This document shows, piece by piece, positions 1-8,351 of a DNA stretch of 57,337 bases. A program made the position numbers and the translations under genes. This stretch comes from a virus. The stretch spans positions 1 to 57,337 of IMG/VR virus record IMGVR_UViG_3300021371_000016; one strand, written 5' to 3'. Position 1 is the stretch's first letter. Each line of letters starts with the position of its first letter. The notes under the pieces are model-generated. The model saw only the letters and a program-made list of their open reading frames with translations. It was not told where the DNA came from and did no database searches.

Positions 1-17
1 AGTCTGTTAGTAATCCA

Positions 18-407
18 ATGAATCCTTTTGCTAAATCTTCAGTAAGTAAATCTAAAACAGTTACTAAAGGAAGTGGACCTACAAAAGAGGTTGTTAAGAC
101 TTCAGGATCAAATAAAATAGTATCTCAAAAGAGAGGAGAGAGAATGCAAAGTAGAATGCAAAACCGTAAAGGTGCAACTACTACAACAGGAGGAGGAAGA
201 AGAAAATACACTGAGAAACCAAGATTTACAAAACCAACAACACCAGAAGCAGGCCCGCCAAGACGAAAAATGGGAATGGGCGGAAAAGCTCCTATGGCTA
301 AAGACTATGTAGGCAATCCTATGAAATACTTTAATGATAAAGCTGCATTCGGTAAAGAGATGGCAAGGAAAAAAATGATGGATAAAGATACACAAACATA
401 TCCATAA
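18..407 (+). CDS. Basic, low-complexity late protein, possibly 5' partial
   Basis: A 129-residue protein very rich in Lys, Arg, Ser, Thr and Gly, with no hydrophobic core visible. The first ATG in the window is at 18, but the frame is open back to the window edge, so the gene may begin upstream. Its stop shares one base with the start of the holin gene, so the two are translationally linked. Such basic, disordered proteins occur among phage virion or DNA-associated proteins. I do not recognise the family and assign no function. Confidence 0.6.
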   Translation: MNPFAKSSVSKSKTVTKGSGPTKEVVKTSGSNKIVSQKRGERMQSRMQNRKGATTTTGGGRRKYTEKPRFTKPTTPEAGPPRRKMGMGGKAPMAKDYVGNPMKYFNDKAAFGKEMARKKMMDKDTQTYP

Positions 408-838
408 TGCCAGCAGCTTGGGTAACTAAACTATTTGGAGGCCTTCTTGGTAAAGCTGACAATATTATAGATGAAGTAGTCACTTCTAAAGAAGAACGAA
501 TGACTCTTAAAAATGCTATGCAGAAAATGCTTCTTGATAGTGAAGCTGTTATCCAAGAAAATGTTACGGAACGCTGGAAGTCTGATATGAATTCAGACTC
601 CTGGCTTTCTAAGAATGTTAGACCTATAGTTTTAATATTCTTAGTAGTTTGTACAATGATTCTTGTATTTATTGACGCAGGTGTCATTAAGTTTGCAGTT
701 TCAGAAAGATGGATTAACCTCTTAGAGATAACATTATTAACTGTTATAGGTGCATACTTTGGTGGTAGATCAATTGAAAAAGTAAGAAATACAAATGAAA
801 AGAAGCGGGACAGGCGTAATAGAAAAGAAGAAAATTAA
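407..838 (+). CDS. Holin, 3TM type (GTA-like)
   Basis: 143 residues. An amphipathic N-terminal region with a long charged helix is followed by the segment SWLSKNVRPIVLIF, two or three membrane spans (about residues 65-82, 85-100 and 105-120), the motif AYFGGRSIEK and a highly charged C-terminal tail. This arrangement matches the 3TM holin family first described from gene transfer agents and common in phages of Bacteroidota. Its expected role is to form lesions in the inner membrane and release the endolysin (candidate at 37901-38824). The charged tail after the last span fits a cytoplasmic C-terminus. The family call is confident; lysis timing is inferred. Confidence 0.82.
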   Translation: MPAAWVTKLFGGLLGKADNIIDEVVTSKEERMTLKNAMQKMLLDSEAVIQENVTERWKSDMNSDSWLSKNVRPIVLIFLVVCTMILVFIDAGVIKFAVSERWINLLEITLLTVIGAYFGGRSIEKVRNTNEKKRDRRNRKEEN

Positions 839-926
839 AAGAAAGGGTGTTCATGCTAAAAGTAAAACATCTTTTAGCAAGGGTAGCAAGAACTACGTTA
901 AAAAATATAACAAACAAGGACGATGA
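795..926 (+). CDS. Small basic phage microprotein
   Basis: A 43-residue frame starting at ATG 795, inside the end of the holin gene in another frame, and stopping at TGA 924-926, which overlaps the next start (ATG 923). It is almost entirely Lys, Arg, Ser and Gly, with a core KRKGVHAKSKTSFSKGSKNY and C-terminus NKQGR. I recall very similar short basic proteins beside the holin in crAss-like and other Bacteroidota phages, so I regard it as real despite its size. Function is unknown; nucleic acid binding is only a guess from charge. Confidence 0.6.
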   Translation: MKRSGTGVIEKKKIKRKGVHAKSKTSFSKGSKNYVKKYNKQGR

Positions 927-1072
927 ATGATGAACCTTTTTTAGAACTTTGCATTCATTGGCCTCATGATAGATTTGCTTTAGGATGGGAATTTATTTCA
1001 AGCGATGATGAACATAATTACTCAACTTTAAGATTATATCTTTTAGTTGTTACTTTAACATTTAATAAATAA
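923..1072 (+). CDS. Hypothetical microprotein, 49 aa
   Basis: ATG 923 overlaps the previous stop and TAA ends at 1072, four bases before the next gene. The protein begins MNDEPFLELCIHWPHDRFAL and ends in a hydrophobic stretch LYLLVVTLTFNK. The aromatic-rich start with the WPHDRFALGWEF signature looks selected rather than random. The back-to-back placement supports a real gene. No function is assigned. Confidence 0.5.
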   Translation: MNDEPFLELCIHWPHDRFALGWEFISSDDEHNYSTLRLYLLVVTLTFNK

Positions 1073-1075
1073 GAT

Positions 1076-1249
1076 ATGGCAAGAGTTAAAAAAACAAATG
1101 GAGGATCCCTGCTAACTAGATTAGAGGGTCGTCTTGATATGAGCATGCCTGGAGCATCAAAAAGTGTAAAAGGTGACTGTGGTTGCAATAAAAAAATGAA
1201 TTTAGGTGGTACGGTACCATCTGCAAATACTTATTCAGGTAAAAGATGA
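1076..1249 (+). CDS. Hypothetical small Cys-containing protein, 57 aa
   Basis: Starts at ATG 1076 and ends with TGA 1247-1249, overlapping the next gene's ATG (1246-1248) by four bases. It is basic and Gly/Ser-rich, with a single Cys pair in the context GDCGCNKK. There is no membrane segment. The position between the holin group and a head-fibre-like gene suggests a late, possibly virion, protein. Family not recognised. Confidence 0.5.
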   Translation: MARVKKTNGGSLLTRLEGRLDMSMPGASKSVKGDCGCNKKMNLGGTVPSANTYSGKR

Positions 1250-2163
1250 ATATCTTAACTGATATATTAAGTCTTTTTAAAAGGAAGAAATTTGTATCTA
1301 AAGCAGATCCACGAGATGTTGTAGTGCTTGGTATTAATGAAGAACCTGAGATAGAAGGCATAGCTTCTCCAGTTCCATATAAAAACGCTAAGCTTATTAA
1401 AGTTAAAGATCTTATTTCTGGATCCGATTCTACATTTGAAAATTTACCAATTGGTGATTTAAACGCAGGATGCTTTAAAGATAAAACCACGGATCCTATT
1501 ACAGGAAATCCTGTTGTAAATTTTAGAAGACTTAAAAGTCTTTCTTTAGATTTAACCATAGAAGAGAACGGTGATTTTATTGAATTTGATTTGCTTTCCA
1601 ATAAATCTACAATTTTACTTACTCAAAATTTTTCTTCTTTACTAAATAAGTTTTCTACAGGTACTGATATTTTTAGTATTGGTAGACAAGCCGGGATACC
1701 TGGTGCTGATGTATCATCTCCATTTATAGGATATAGTAGTAATGATCATGCAAAAGTTGACACATTTGTTATTGATACAAGAAAACTTGTGGGTATATCA
1801 TATGCATCACCTGTAGATGTATTAAGTGGTGAAGGCTTATCAATACAAATAGTAGCCCAATCAAACATAACAGGTGTTGTTTTAAACTGGAAACTATATA
1901 AACTGGATCCTGATGATCTTGGTAATGGTGGTATTTCAGGTACTACTTTAACTCAAATAACCGGAGCAAGTAATCTTAATTTAAATACTGATCTTACAAG
2001 TGGTGGAATAAGCACATATGGTAAAGAAATAATATATGATGTTACATTAGGAGGTTCCAGCATTATTAATAAAGGAGATCTTTTATTTTTAGGATGGAGC
2101 TATGACTCAATATCTATAGATCCTTCAGACTTTCTAAATATATCAGCAACAATTAGATCGTAA
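1246..2163 (+). CDS. Head-fibre-like structural protein
   Basis: 305 residues. The N-terminus (about 1-58) has the pattern ILSLFKRKKFVSKADPRDVV followed by a K-L-I-K-V-K-D-L-I segment, which resembles the N-terminus of the collagen-like head-fibre protein at 48650. I read it as a shared anchoring module. The rest is Ser/Thr/Gly-rich and beta-predicted, ending in a region (about 170-305) whose alternating strands suggest a jelly-roll tip domain. It is the last gene of the plus-strand late operon and is followed by a hairpin. It is probably a virion surface fibre; receptor or glycan binding is inferred. Confidence 0.5.
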   Translation: MNILTDILSLFKRKKFVSKADPRDVVVLGINEEPEIEGIASPVPYKNAKLIKVKDLISGSDSTFENLPIGDLNAGCFKDKTTDPITGNPVVNFRRLKSLSLDLTIEENGDFIEFDLLSNKSTILLTQNFSSLLNKFSTGTDIFSIGRQAGIPGADVSSPFIGYSSNDHAKVDTFVIDTRKLVGISYASPVDVLSGEGLSIQIVAQSNITGVVLNWKLYKLDPDDLGNGGISGTTLTQITGASNLNLNTDLTSGGISTYGKEIIYDVTLGGSSIINKGDLLFLGWSYDSISIDPSDFLNISATIRS

Positions 2164-2165
2164 GA

Positions 2166-2241
2166 ACCCATTAGAAAAATATACAAAAACTAATGGGTGT
2201 TGGTTTCTCACTTATTTCATAATTCGCGGGTACTCCTACCC
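2166..2241. terminator. Hairpins between convergent gene blocks
   Basis: This gap separates the plus-strand late genes from the minus-strand block. Nine-base arms at 2166-2174 and 2190-2198 form a perfect stem with a 15-base loop. A second stem (GGGTA/TACCC, 2228-2232 and 2237-2241) has a four-base loop and is followed by a T-rich stretch on the plus strand. Neither has a long U-tract, so a bidirectional terminator is likely but unproven. Confidence 0.4.
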
Positions 2242-2332
2242 TGTATATTTTATTAATATCTATCTTTCTTAGTAGCTACAAGATAAATTAATAATATGGC
2301 TATTAAAGCCTTTAATATGAGCCCTAGTACAA

Positions 2333-3280
2333 TCAAATTTCAAAATCAAAATCTTCATCAAGCTCTTCTTCAAAATGCTCTTCAATTGAATTATTAGGTC
2401 CATTTGCAGCTGCTTCTCTAGCATCTTGCTGATCTATTGCCATTTGACCTGCAATATATTCTTGAGCTTCTTCATATGTAACTTCTTGATCATGATTTAC
2501 ATCTTCCATTTCTACACTAGCTTGTGTATTTATAGTATCATAGCTAACTGATCCTGCTCCTTTTAAAACATTTGCCATCATAAAATCATGAAACTTCTTT
2601 GAGTCTGATAGCCATGATCTTGGATGCACGGATTTATATGAATGTGTTACATGATTATAAAAAGCCCATGCATTTTCCATGTCAGCATTATAATCAAAAG
2701 ATGGATTTTTCATTTCATCTTTAACTACAGACATTTGTCTTGGACTAATTAGATCTTCATTGAAATACATTATTCCCAATAGCTCTGCTTGCTTTTTTAC
2801 ATCTAAAGGAGTTCCTCTCAAAGAATCTTTATCATTTTTGATTGTATTAAATGCTTTCTGAGCATTCTTTATTTGATTAGATATTTGAGATCTTATTTCT
2901 TGATCTGCGGATCCTGTATGCTTTCTAGCATAGTTAAGTTCTCCGCATACCATTCCATTAGAACAAGCCATTACATATGCTCCAATAGCACATTGAAATC
3001 TTATTGATTTATCATATGAGTTTGTCCAAGCAAACATCATCCCTAAATCTGGATCTGTAGATTCAACATTCATTGGTCTTATATGATATATGCCTTGAGC
3101 TACTTGACCTTTATTATTTGCTCTATAGTATTCTTTTGTTACTATAAATCCGCTAGATGCTAGCATTTGTTTTGTTGTATCTATCACATATTTATGTGAT
3201 ATAACTGTATAAGAATCACCGTGATTTGGTAATTCTGCATTAAGTACATAACTTTTTTCTACGTTAATTTGACTTTTCAT
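2333..3280 (-). CDS. DUF932-family protein
   Basis: 315 residues. The central region, with IRFQCAIGAYVMACSNGMVC and the later YNHVTHSYKSVHPRSW, matches the layout of DUF932 phage/plasmid proteins (TIGR03299-like), whose biochemical role is not established. The C-terminus is strongly acidic, ending in a Glu/Asp run. It is the last gene of the long minus-strand block and is separated from the polymerase gene by about 130 bases. Usual DUF932 lengths are about 270-350 residues, so it appears complete. Family confidence is moderate to good. Confidence 0.6.
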   Translation of the reverse strand: MKSQINVEKSYVLNAELPNHGDSYTVISHKYVIDTTKQMLASSGFIVTKEYYRANNKGQVAQGIYHIRPMNVESTDPDLGMMFAWTNSYDKSIRFQCAIGAYVMACSNGMVCGELNYARKHTGSADQEIRSQISNQIKNAQKAFNTIKNDKDSLRGTPLDVKKQAELLGIMYFNEDLISPRQMSVVKDEMKNPSFDYNADMENAWAFYNHVTHSYKSVHPRSWLSDSKKFHDFMMANVLKGAGSVSYDTINTQASVEMEDVNHDQEVTYEEAQEYIAGQMAIDQQDAREAAANGPNNSIEEHFEEELDEDFDFEI

Positions 3281-3410
3281 GTTTAAACTTTATAAGTGTA
3301 AAGATAGTAAATTTAATTTAATTAAAACATAATTAACCATAATAATATGGAAAGGATTGTCAGTCCTACTAAAAATTTCGTTACTTGAAATCTTAATTTT
3401 TGCCAATTCA

Positions 3411-5411
3411 TCAAAATAGTTCTAATTGATTAATATTTGTTGATAGAATATCATTTATCTGAGATTCAATGGCTTTGCTATAATATCTTAAATCAAGATT
3501 ATAGTCTTCCCATTTTGGCTGCAGTTCTATCTTATTATAAATAGATTGCAACCATTGTCCGGATTCGCATTGTATTTCTCTACCGTCTTGTTTATTAATC
3601 TTTATTATCTTTGAACTATTCTTTCCGGGCTTAGATATATAATATCTATTGATCTTCTGCAGATCTTCTTCTTTATAAACACCATTTGGTGTAGACCTTG
3701 ATACCTGTTTCCAAGCTCCTTTGGACTTCATACCAATACAATAATCTAAGATATTCTTATTTTTTTGTAAGTAATCTTCAGGCAATATATCTTTAACAAA
3801 GTAATTGTATATTGCTTTTGGTACAACGAGCTTAGATTTATTCTTATGCAGTGCAAGCGAATGAAAATTAAATCTACCCTTGAGCTTAACAGGGGCATAC
3901 ATAAAATCAGGACCTTTCACTTTAAATAAATAGTGAGGATTTTCCTCTTTAACCTTTCTCCAGGTTGTTAAGTCAACAGATTTAAAATCATTTACAGCAA
4001 TGTAATTATTTACATCACCTAAAATGAGCTTTTGATATGTGTCATGTTCTAGATTTAGTTGAGTTATATTTTCCCATTCTTCACAGACTTTAAGATAAAG
4101 ATCTTTTTTGTCTCTTGGAATTCTAATCTCAACACCATCTGTATTCTGTAACAAACCAAATGCTTCAGGTATTGCATCAAGTATCATATCATACAACATC
4201 ATTAGGCTTAGTTGGCCATTAAGAGTTATACGCATACATAGCTCCGGATCATAAAAGAAACTATTCTCCTCATTGCTTAAACCAAACGTTGAATTAAGTA
4301 TAATTTTATACACGTAATTCATTGGATTAGACTTTGGGATTTTAACTCTTTCATCAAAGAACCATTCATACTGATCACAAAACTCTTCTTTTGGGAAGTG
4401 TGCCGGTGACCATTGATTACGGATACATAGATTAGGATAGAAAGATGTAACATCAGAAGACATAATAATATGTTGATCATCTGATTTATAAACACCACTC
4501 TTTCTAGCACCATGTATACCACCTAAAGCAAAAGTTGTATGCACACCATTGTGTTCAAGCTTATACTTAAACTGACCCTTAAGCTGCATAGCATCTAGCT
4601 CTAAAGTATTAAACTTATTTAGCGCCTGTTGAAACACGGGGGACTTAAACTTTATATAAGGAAGGACCAAGTCTTTAACCTTGATTATATTCCTATAAGT
4701 TTTCATACCTTTTATTTCTCTAGGAGTTAGGTTTAACTTTTTACCTAAGTAATAAGCAAACAACTCTTTGGCAATCCGCGGTTCAGATGCACTGTATAAG
4801 TTAATCTGATACTTATCTGTCAACTCTTTACGGAGCTTTATCTGAGATTTTGATTTATCAAATATAGCTTTAGTAGATGCAACATCATTAATGCAGTATC
4901 CAACTATAGTATCAAGTTGTTCTTGTGTCTCAATCTTTACGGTATGATCAATAGGCATGTCCTGCAAGTTTTCCCAATCCATACTGAATTGTATCCACTT
5001 AAGGCTAGAACGTTTTGCGGGATTGTCCCAGTGATGCATTTTAAACAAATCAATCTGACCTATCTGTATATGCCACGGTGCAAATATACCCCACTCTTTT
5101 CTATTTTGTCTTGCTATTGTTTCTTGAGCAAATGCATAAATAACTTCTGCTATTGCACATCCCGACATGTTAGACCACAACTCATAGTTGTTTAGTATAT
5201 ACTGAGTAACTTGAGCATCAAAGGCTAATCCATTATAAGATATATGCCATTGCTTCTCATCTCTATTTTCAATTAAAAATTCTATGAACTCATCAAAATC
5301 ATTTTGTAAGTCATGTACTATAAATATTTTCTCTTCGGAAGTTTTATAGTGTTGAAACACGGCTACAAAACAATTAGATAAAGTTTCATAATCCATTACC
5401 CAATGCTTCAT
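3411..5411 (-). CDS. DNA polymerase, family B, with 3'-5' exonuclease
   Basis: 666 residues, with the family B motifs in order. The proofreading exonuclease has DYETLSN (7-13), SYNGLAFDAQ (58-67) and YCINDVAST (172-180). The polymerase has motif A SSDVTSFYPN (318-327), motif B KIILNSTFG (369-377) and motif C QNTDGVEI (422-429). Motif C has Asn in place of the first Asp of DTD but keeps the second, which is the catalytic residue in RB69-type enzymes. It would be the replicative polymerase, working with the helicase, primase and SSB-like protein encoded further right. A terminator-like hairpin sits just upstream of its start, so it may have its own promoter or be attenuated. Confidence 0.93.
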   Translation of the reverse strand: MKHWVMDYETLSNCFVAVFQHYKTSEEKIFIVHDLQNDFDEFIEFLIENRDEKQWHISYNGLAFDAQVTQYILNNYELWSNMSGCAIAEVIYAFAQETIARQNRKEWGIFAPWHIQIGQIDLFKMHHWDNPAKRSSLKWIQFSMDWENLQDMPIDHTVKIETQEQLDTIVGYCINDVASTKAIFDKSKSQIKLRKELTDKYQINLYSASEPRIAKELFAYYLGKKLNLTPREIKGMKTYRNIIKVKDLVLPYIKFKSPVFQQALNKFNTLELDAMQLKGQFKYKLEHNGVHTTFALGGIHGARKSGVYKSDDQHIIMSSDVTSFYPNLCIRNQWSPAHFPKEEFCDQYEWFFDERVKIPKSNPMNYVYKIILNSTFGLSNEENSFFYDPELCMRITLNGQLSLMMLYDMILDAIPEAFGLLQNTDGVEIRIPRDKKDLYLKVCEEWENITQLNLEHDTYQKLILGDVNNYIAVNDFKSVDLTTWRKVKEENPHYLFKVKGPDFMYAPVKLKGRFNFHSLALHKNKSKLVVPKAIYNYFVKDILPEDYLQKNKNILDYCIGMKSKGAWKQVSRSTPNGVYKEEDLQKINRYYISKPGKNSSKIIKINKQDGREIQCESGQWLQSIYNKIELQPKWEDYNLDLRYYSKAIESQINDILSTNINQLELF

Positions 5412-5430
5412 ATTTTAAATTTTAGCTCAT

Positions 5431-5456
5431 AAAAAAAGCCCCAATTAAGAGGCTTT
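5431..5456 (-). terminator. Intrinsic terminator or attenuator before the polymerase gene
   Basis: Read on the minus strand, AAAGCC and GGCTTT arms (5451-5456 and 5435-5440) are followed directly by a run of Ts (5437 down to 5431). This is a classical intrinsic terminator shape. It ends transcripts from the right only 20 bases before the polymerase start, so it could act as an attenuator. Confidence 0.6.
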
Positions 5457-5460
5457 ATTA

Positions 5461-5491
5461 AATAGTGTGGTTGAGCTGAGGGCACACTATT
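5461..5491. other. Stable intergenic hairpin
   Basis: Perfect nine-base arms AATAGTGTG (5461-5469) and CACACTATT (5483-5491) enclose a 13-base loop. It lies between the stop of the 139-residue gene and the terminator at 5431-5456, making a tandem pair of hairpins in one short gap. No U-tract follows it on the minus strand, so I read it as an RNA-processing or stability element rather than a terminator. Confidence 0.45.
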
Positions 5492-5509
5492 TTAATTATA
5501 CTTAGTAGT

Positions 5510-5929
5510 TTAGCCAGGCATAATAATATTTGAAGTTTTAGTTTCAGCAACATCTACAAAGGATTCTTTATATGGGAATGTAGCAGCGTTTATAGCAAAC
5601 ATTCCTATAAAGTTTTCTATTTCACTTTTTTCTGTAATATAAACTTCAGAAAAAGTTTCAATAGTTGTTCTTTGTTCCTTATGAACTTTACCTGTTTCTT
5701 TATTAGGGACTTTTAACCTTTGAGGTTGGCCATTGTCATCTAATCTTGGCATCATATGAAAAGATTGTTTTCTGATTTTTGTTATAACAGCAAGTATTCC
5801 AGAACTTGGATCATACATTGCTTCAACATATGGGCAGTCATTATTGACTGGCATTAAACTAAATGATTTAACATTTCTAAAAGATGATGATATTAACATC
5901 ATATTTTGACCGATTAGGGTTTTGCTCAT
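5510..5929 (-). CDS. Hypothetical protein, 139 aa
   Basis: Soluble, mixed alpha/beta-looking protein with no Cys cluster, signal peptide or membrane span. Its start lies only three bases from the end of the 193-residue gene to its right, so they are cotranscribed. The sequence includes LDDNGQPQRLKVPNKETGK, a charged loop. Its place between the polymerase and recombination nuclease genes suggests a DNA metabolism accessory, but nothing in the sequence shows this directly. Not recognised. Confidence 0.6.
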   Translation of the reverse strand: MSKTLIGQNMMLISSSFRNVKSFSLMPVNNDCPYVEAMYDPSSGILAVITKIRKQSFHMMPRLDDNGQPQRLKVPNKETGKVHKEQRTTIETFSEVYITEKSEIENFIGMFAINAATFPYKESFVDVAETKTSNIIMPG

Positions 5930-5932
5930 ATT

Positions 5933-6514
5933 CTAATTTTGATCTAAAGGTAAAGAATTATTTTTGAAAACTGCAAACTCATGCGGGATTTTTTCCTTTA
6001 GAGTTTCTTTATCAATGTCCGGAATGCTACATACTTCATATACAGATCTTATATCTTGTATATCAACCATAAGCGCTTCCGCATATATTTCATGATATTC
6101 TTCTGGATTTAAAAAACTTTTAATGTAATCGCTAATTTTACCAACTTTACCAAAATATTTTAGAATTTTATTTTTAGTTGCTAATGAAAACTTTGAATAC
6201 TTTCCATTAATAAACATTTCAAAGTCATGTTTATAACTAGAATAATCAAATACATATAAGTGTTTTTTATTTGATAGGCTTACACTGCATTCTAAAAGTC
6301 TATGATTCTTTAAAACTCTATCTTCAAATAATTTATATTCCATAGTTTTTTCTGTCCTATAAATACATATATATTTGAATTTATTTTCATCATAAAGACC
6401 TTCCCATAAGATATAAGTTTCTACTGGGACAAAATCTTCACCTTTTTTTATTTGAAGTAAAGGATATAAAAATACTTTACTCTTTTGAAAATACTGCGTG
6501 TATGTGCCTATCAT
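5933..6514 (-). CDS. Hypothetical protein, 193 aa
   Basis: 193 residues rich in aromatic and Lys residues, with no recognisable motif. It abuts the RecB-like nuclease gene (one base apart), so it is in the same operon and probably translationally coupled. It has no signal peptide or transmembrane segment. I do not recognise the family. Confidence 0.6.
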   Translation of the reverse strand: MIGTYTQYFQKSKVFLYPLLQIKKGEDFVPVETYILWEGLYDENKFKYICIYRTEKTMEYKLFEDRVLKNHRLLECSVSLSNKKHLYVFDYSSYKHDFEMFINGKYSKFSLATKNKILKYFGKVGKISDYIKSFLNPEEYHEIYAEALMVDIQDIRSVYEVCSIPDIDKETLKEKIPHEFAVFKNNSLPLDQN

Positions 6515-7513
6515 TTATAATTTTGGTTTATTTATTACAAATTCATATGGTAGGCTGTAATCTCTTTCTGAATAATGATAGTTAGCTTGTTCTAATATAT
6601 GACTTAATCCTTGAGCCCATTTCCCCATTGTACCCTCAAGTACATCGAAAACATACACTTGATTATACTTATCTATCACAACAAATTTAAAAAAAATTTT
6701 GTAATTATCAGCATCTTCAGCATCAAGTTTCTTATACACCAGGTAATTATATATTGCAGCTTGAATCCAATAGTTATAAAAATCAACGGTTTCAGCAAAA
6801 TCAGATATAGTTTTACCGGTTGTTTTTAAGTCACATATTATAATCTCTTTTTTATCAGGATCAACTTTGTAATAATCTATATAACCGTGTAGACCAAATT
6901 TATAATTTTTAAGATCGCATTTAAGATATTTTTCTACATGTGTTTTAGTCCCATCTAACTCAAAATCTGTACCTGTATGTACTTTACCATCACCGAATAA
7001 GTTCATCACATCTTTATTAGATCTAATTATATCAACTTGTTTTTGACAACGGAGATAAGTATCTTGGTCAATTACATCCTTAGACTCATTGAATAAGAAC
7101 TTCCAATAAGGATCATAGTCATCAACCTTAACCTTTGCAATTCTAGACTCATCTGTTTTAAGAGATTGATATAGATTCATCTTCTTTAATGCATCTAGTA
7201 TAACATGATCACGAACATTCTTTAATTCTTGCTCATGTGTAAAATCAATCATACTCTTCATTACCTTTCTGATATTATCACTTGGTGTTTTACCGGGTAC
7301 CAGGGCAAACTTGTTTTCAAACTCTTCTTGCTCAAGTAGTAGACAGTGTATTAACTTACCTTCTACAAGATGCTTATCTGTTTTGATCTCCCTATCTTGG
7401 AGAATATAGTCCTTATAAAATAAGGATGGGGAAAATAATAGTTTATTTAGAGAAGAATAACTAAAGTTAAAATCTTTAGTATAAAACTCCTCTTCTTTTT
7501 GTTTATCAATCAT
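6515..7513 (-). CDS. PD-(D/E)XK nuclease, RecB/exonuclease VIII-like
   Basis: 332 residues. An N-terminal SYSSLNKLLFSPSLFYKDYI segment is typical of RecB-like phage exonucleases. The active site is visible as GYIDYYKVD followed by IIICDLKTTGK, giving the Asp...Asp-X-Lys core, and a downstream Tyr/Gln helix (YNYWIQAAIYNYL) is the usual QxxxY-type motif. The expected activity is 5'-3' degradation of double-stranded DNA ends, feeding recombination or degrading host DNA. The start overlaps the upstream small zinc-ribbon gene by four bases. A second, different PD-(D/E)XK protein lies at 39838. Confidence 0.82.
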   Translation of the reverse strand: MIDKQKEEEFYTKDFNFSYSSLNKLLFSPSLFYKDYILQDREIKTDKHLVEGKLIHCLLLEQEEFENKFALVPGKTPSDNIRKVMKSMIDFTHEQELKNVRDHVILDALKKMNLYQSLKTDESRIAKVKVDDYDPYWKFLFNESKDVIDQDTYLRCQKQVDIIRSNKDVMNLFGDGKVHTGTDFELDGTKTHVEKYLKCDLKNYKFGLHGYIDYYKVDPDKKEIIICDLKTTGKTISDFAETVDFYNYWIQAAIYNYLVYKKLDAEDADNYKIFFKFVVIDKYNQVYVFDVLEGTMGKWAQGLSHILEQANYHYSERDYSLPYEFVINKPKL

Positions 7514-7713
7514 CTCATCATTGCGTTAAAGCAGCTACGGCTGCATACATCATTCATATTATCTACTGGTGCTCCACATTCAGAGCATTCCCATCCGCCT
7601 TCAGGCATTTCAGGCTCATCCTCTTTTTCCTTCTCCTCAATAATCTCTTCAGTTTTCATTTCTTGCATCTCAGCATCAGCCTTGAAGTCATCTTTATTCA
7701 TCTCTTTTACCAT
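7510..7713 (-). CDS. Small acidic protein with C-terminal zinc ribbon
   Basis: 67 residues: a very acidic Glu/Asp/Met-rich N-terminal half, then ECSECGAPV and CSRSCFNAMMR, giving CxxC plus CxxxC zinc-binding pairs. It overlaps both neighbours by a few bases. Its function may be nucleic acid or protein binding through the ribbon; this is inferred from the Cys pattern only. It is one of several tiny zinc-ribbon proteins in the minus-strand block. Confidence 0.6.
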   Translation of the reverse strand: MVKEMNKDDFKADAEMQEMKTEEIIEEKEKEDEPEMPEGGWECSECGAPVDNMNDVCSRSCFNAMMR

Positions 7714-7981
7714 CTTTAATTGTTTCTATAAACTCTTTAAATGCCTCACCCATATCAACAACTTGTTGTGCAAAATCATTATTATCTACTTTAGGATTAT
7801 CACTTATTGTTTTGTATACTTTATCACCAAGCTTTTCTACCTCAGCGATAAACTCATTACCGGCTTTTTTAATCTGCCTTTTGTATAAAGAAGGATGCTC
7901 ATACTTAACATCCTCCATAAAATCCATAAGAATAGGTAGTATACCTAATAAACATGCTACTTTTTGATTACTTGTTGCCAT
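7694..7981 (-). CDS. Hypothetical helical protein, 95 aa
   Basis: Predominantly helical, Lys/Glu/Asp-rich, starting MATSNQKVACLLGILPILM. The moderately hydrophobic start is too short and broken for a clear signal peptide. It overlaps both neighbouring genes, so it is part of the same tightly coupled operon. Not recognised. Confidence 0.55.
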   Translation of the reverse strand: MATSNQKVACLLGILPILMDFMEDVKYEHPSLYKRQIKKAGNEFIAEVEKLGDKVYKTISDNPKVDNNDFAQQVVDMGEAFKEFIETIKDGKRDE

Positions 7982-8348
7982 AAGCTTTTACTTGTTTCAT
8001 TACTTCATTTTCTATATCTTCTTCTGATACATCTAGTTTAACTGTAATACCTACAGAATTTAGCTTATCTAATAGCTGATCTTTTTCCATAGTAGATTTA
8101 ACATAACTATAGTGAAGATCCAAAGACTTAGCAATGACATCATTGGTAAAATCTCTTATTACTACATATAACTTCTTTTTATATGCTTCAATCTTACGCT
8201 CATGTATGTAGGCCATATCTTCTTCTGTTATTCCTTCCAAAAATCCTTGGATCATCTGATCTATTATAGGCGCATATTTTTTGCCGTGATTTGCATCAGA
8301 CTTTTCAGGCTTCCAGGTTTCTTTATTGTATTTTTCTTTTTCACTCAT
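7968..8348 (-). CDS. Hypothetical helical protein, 126 aa
   Basis: A charged, helix-rich protein with a likely coiled coil in its centre (EDMAYIHERKIEAYKKKLYV). It starts three bases from the end of the radical-SAM gene to its right and overlaps the 95-residue gene to its left. It has no Cys cluster or membrane span. Not recognised; operon partner of the radical-SAM protein by position only. Confidence 0.55.
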   Translation of the reverse strand: MSEKEKYNKETWKPEKSDANHGKKYAPIIDQMIQGFLEGITEEDMAYIHERKIEAYKKKLYVVIRDFTNDVIAKSLDLHYSYVKSTMEKDQLLDKLNSVGITVKLDVSEEDIENEVMKQVKAYGNK

Positions 8349-8351
8349 AAT

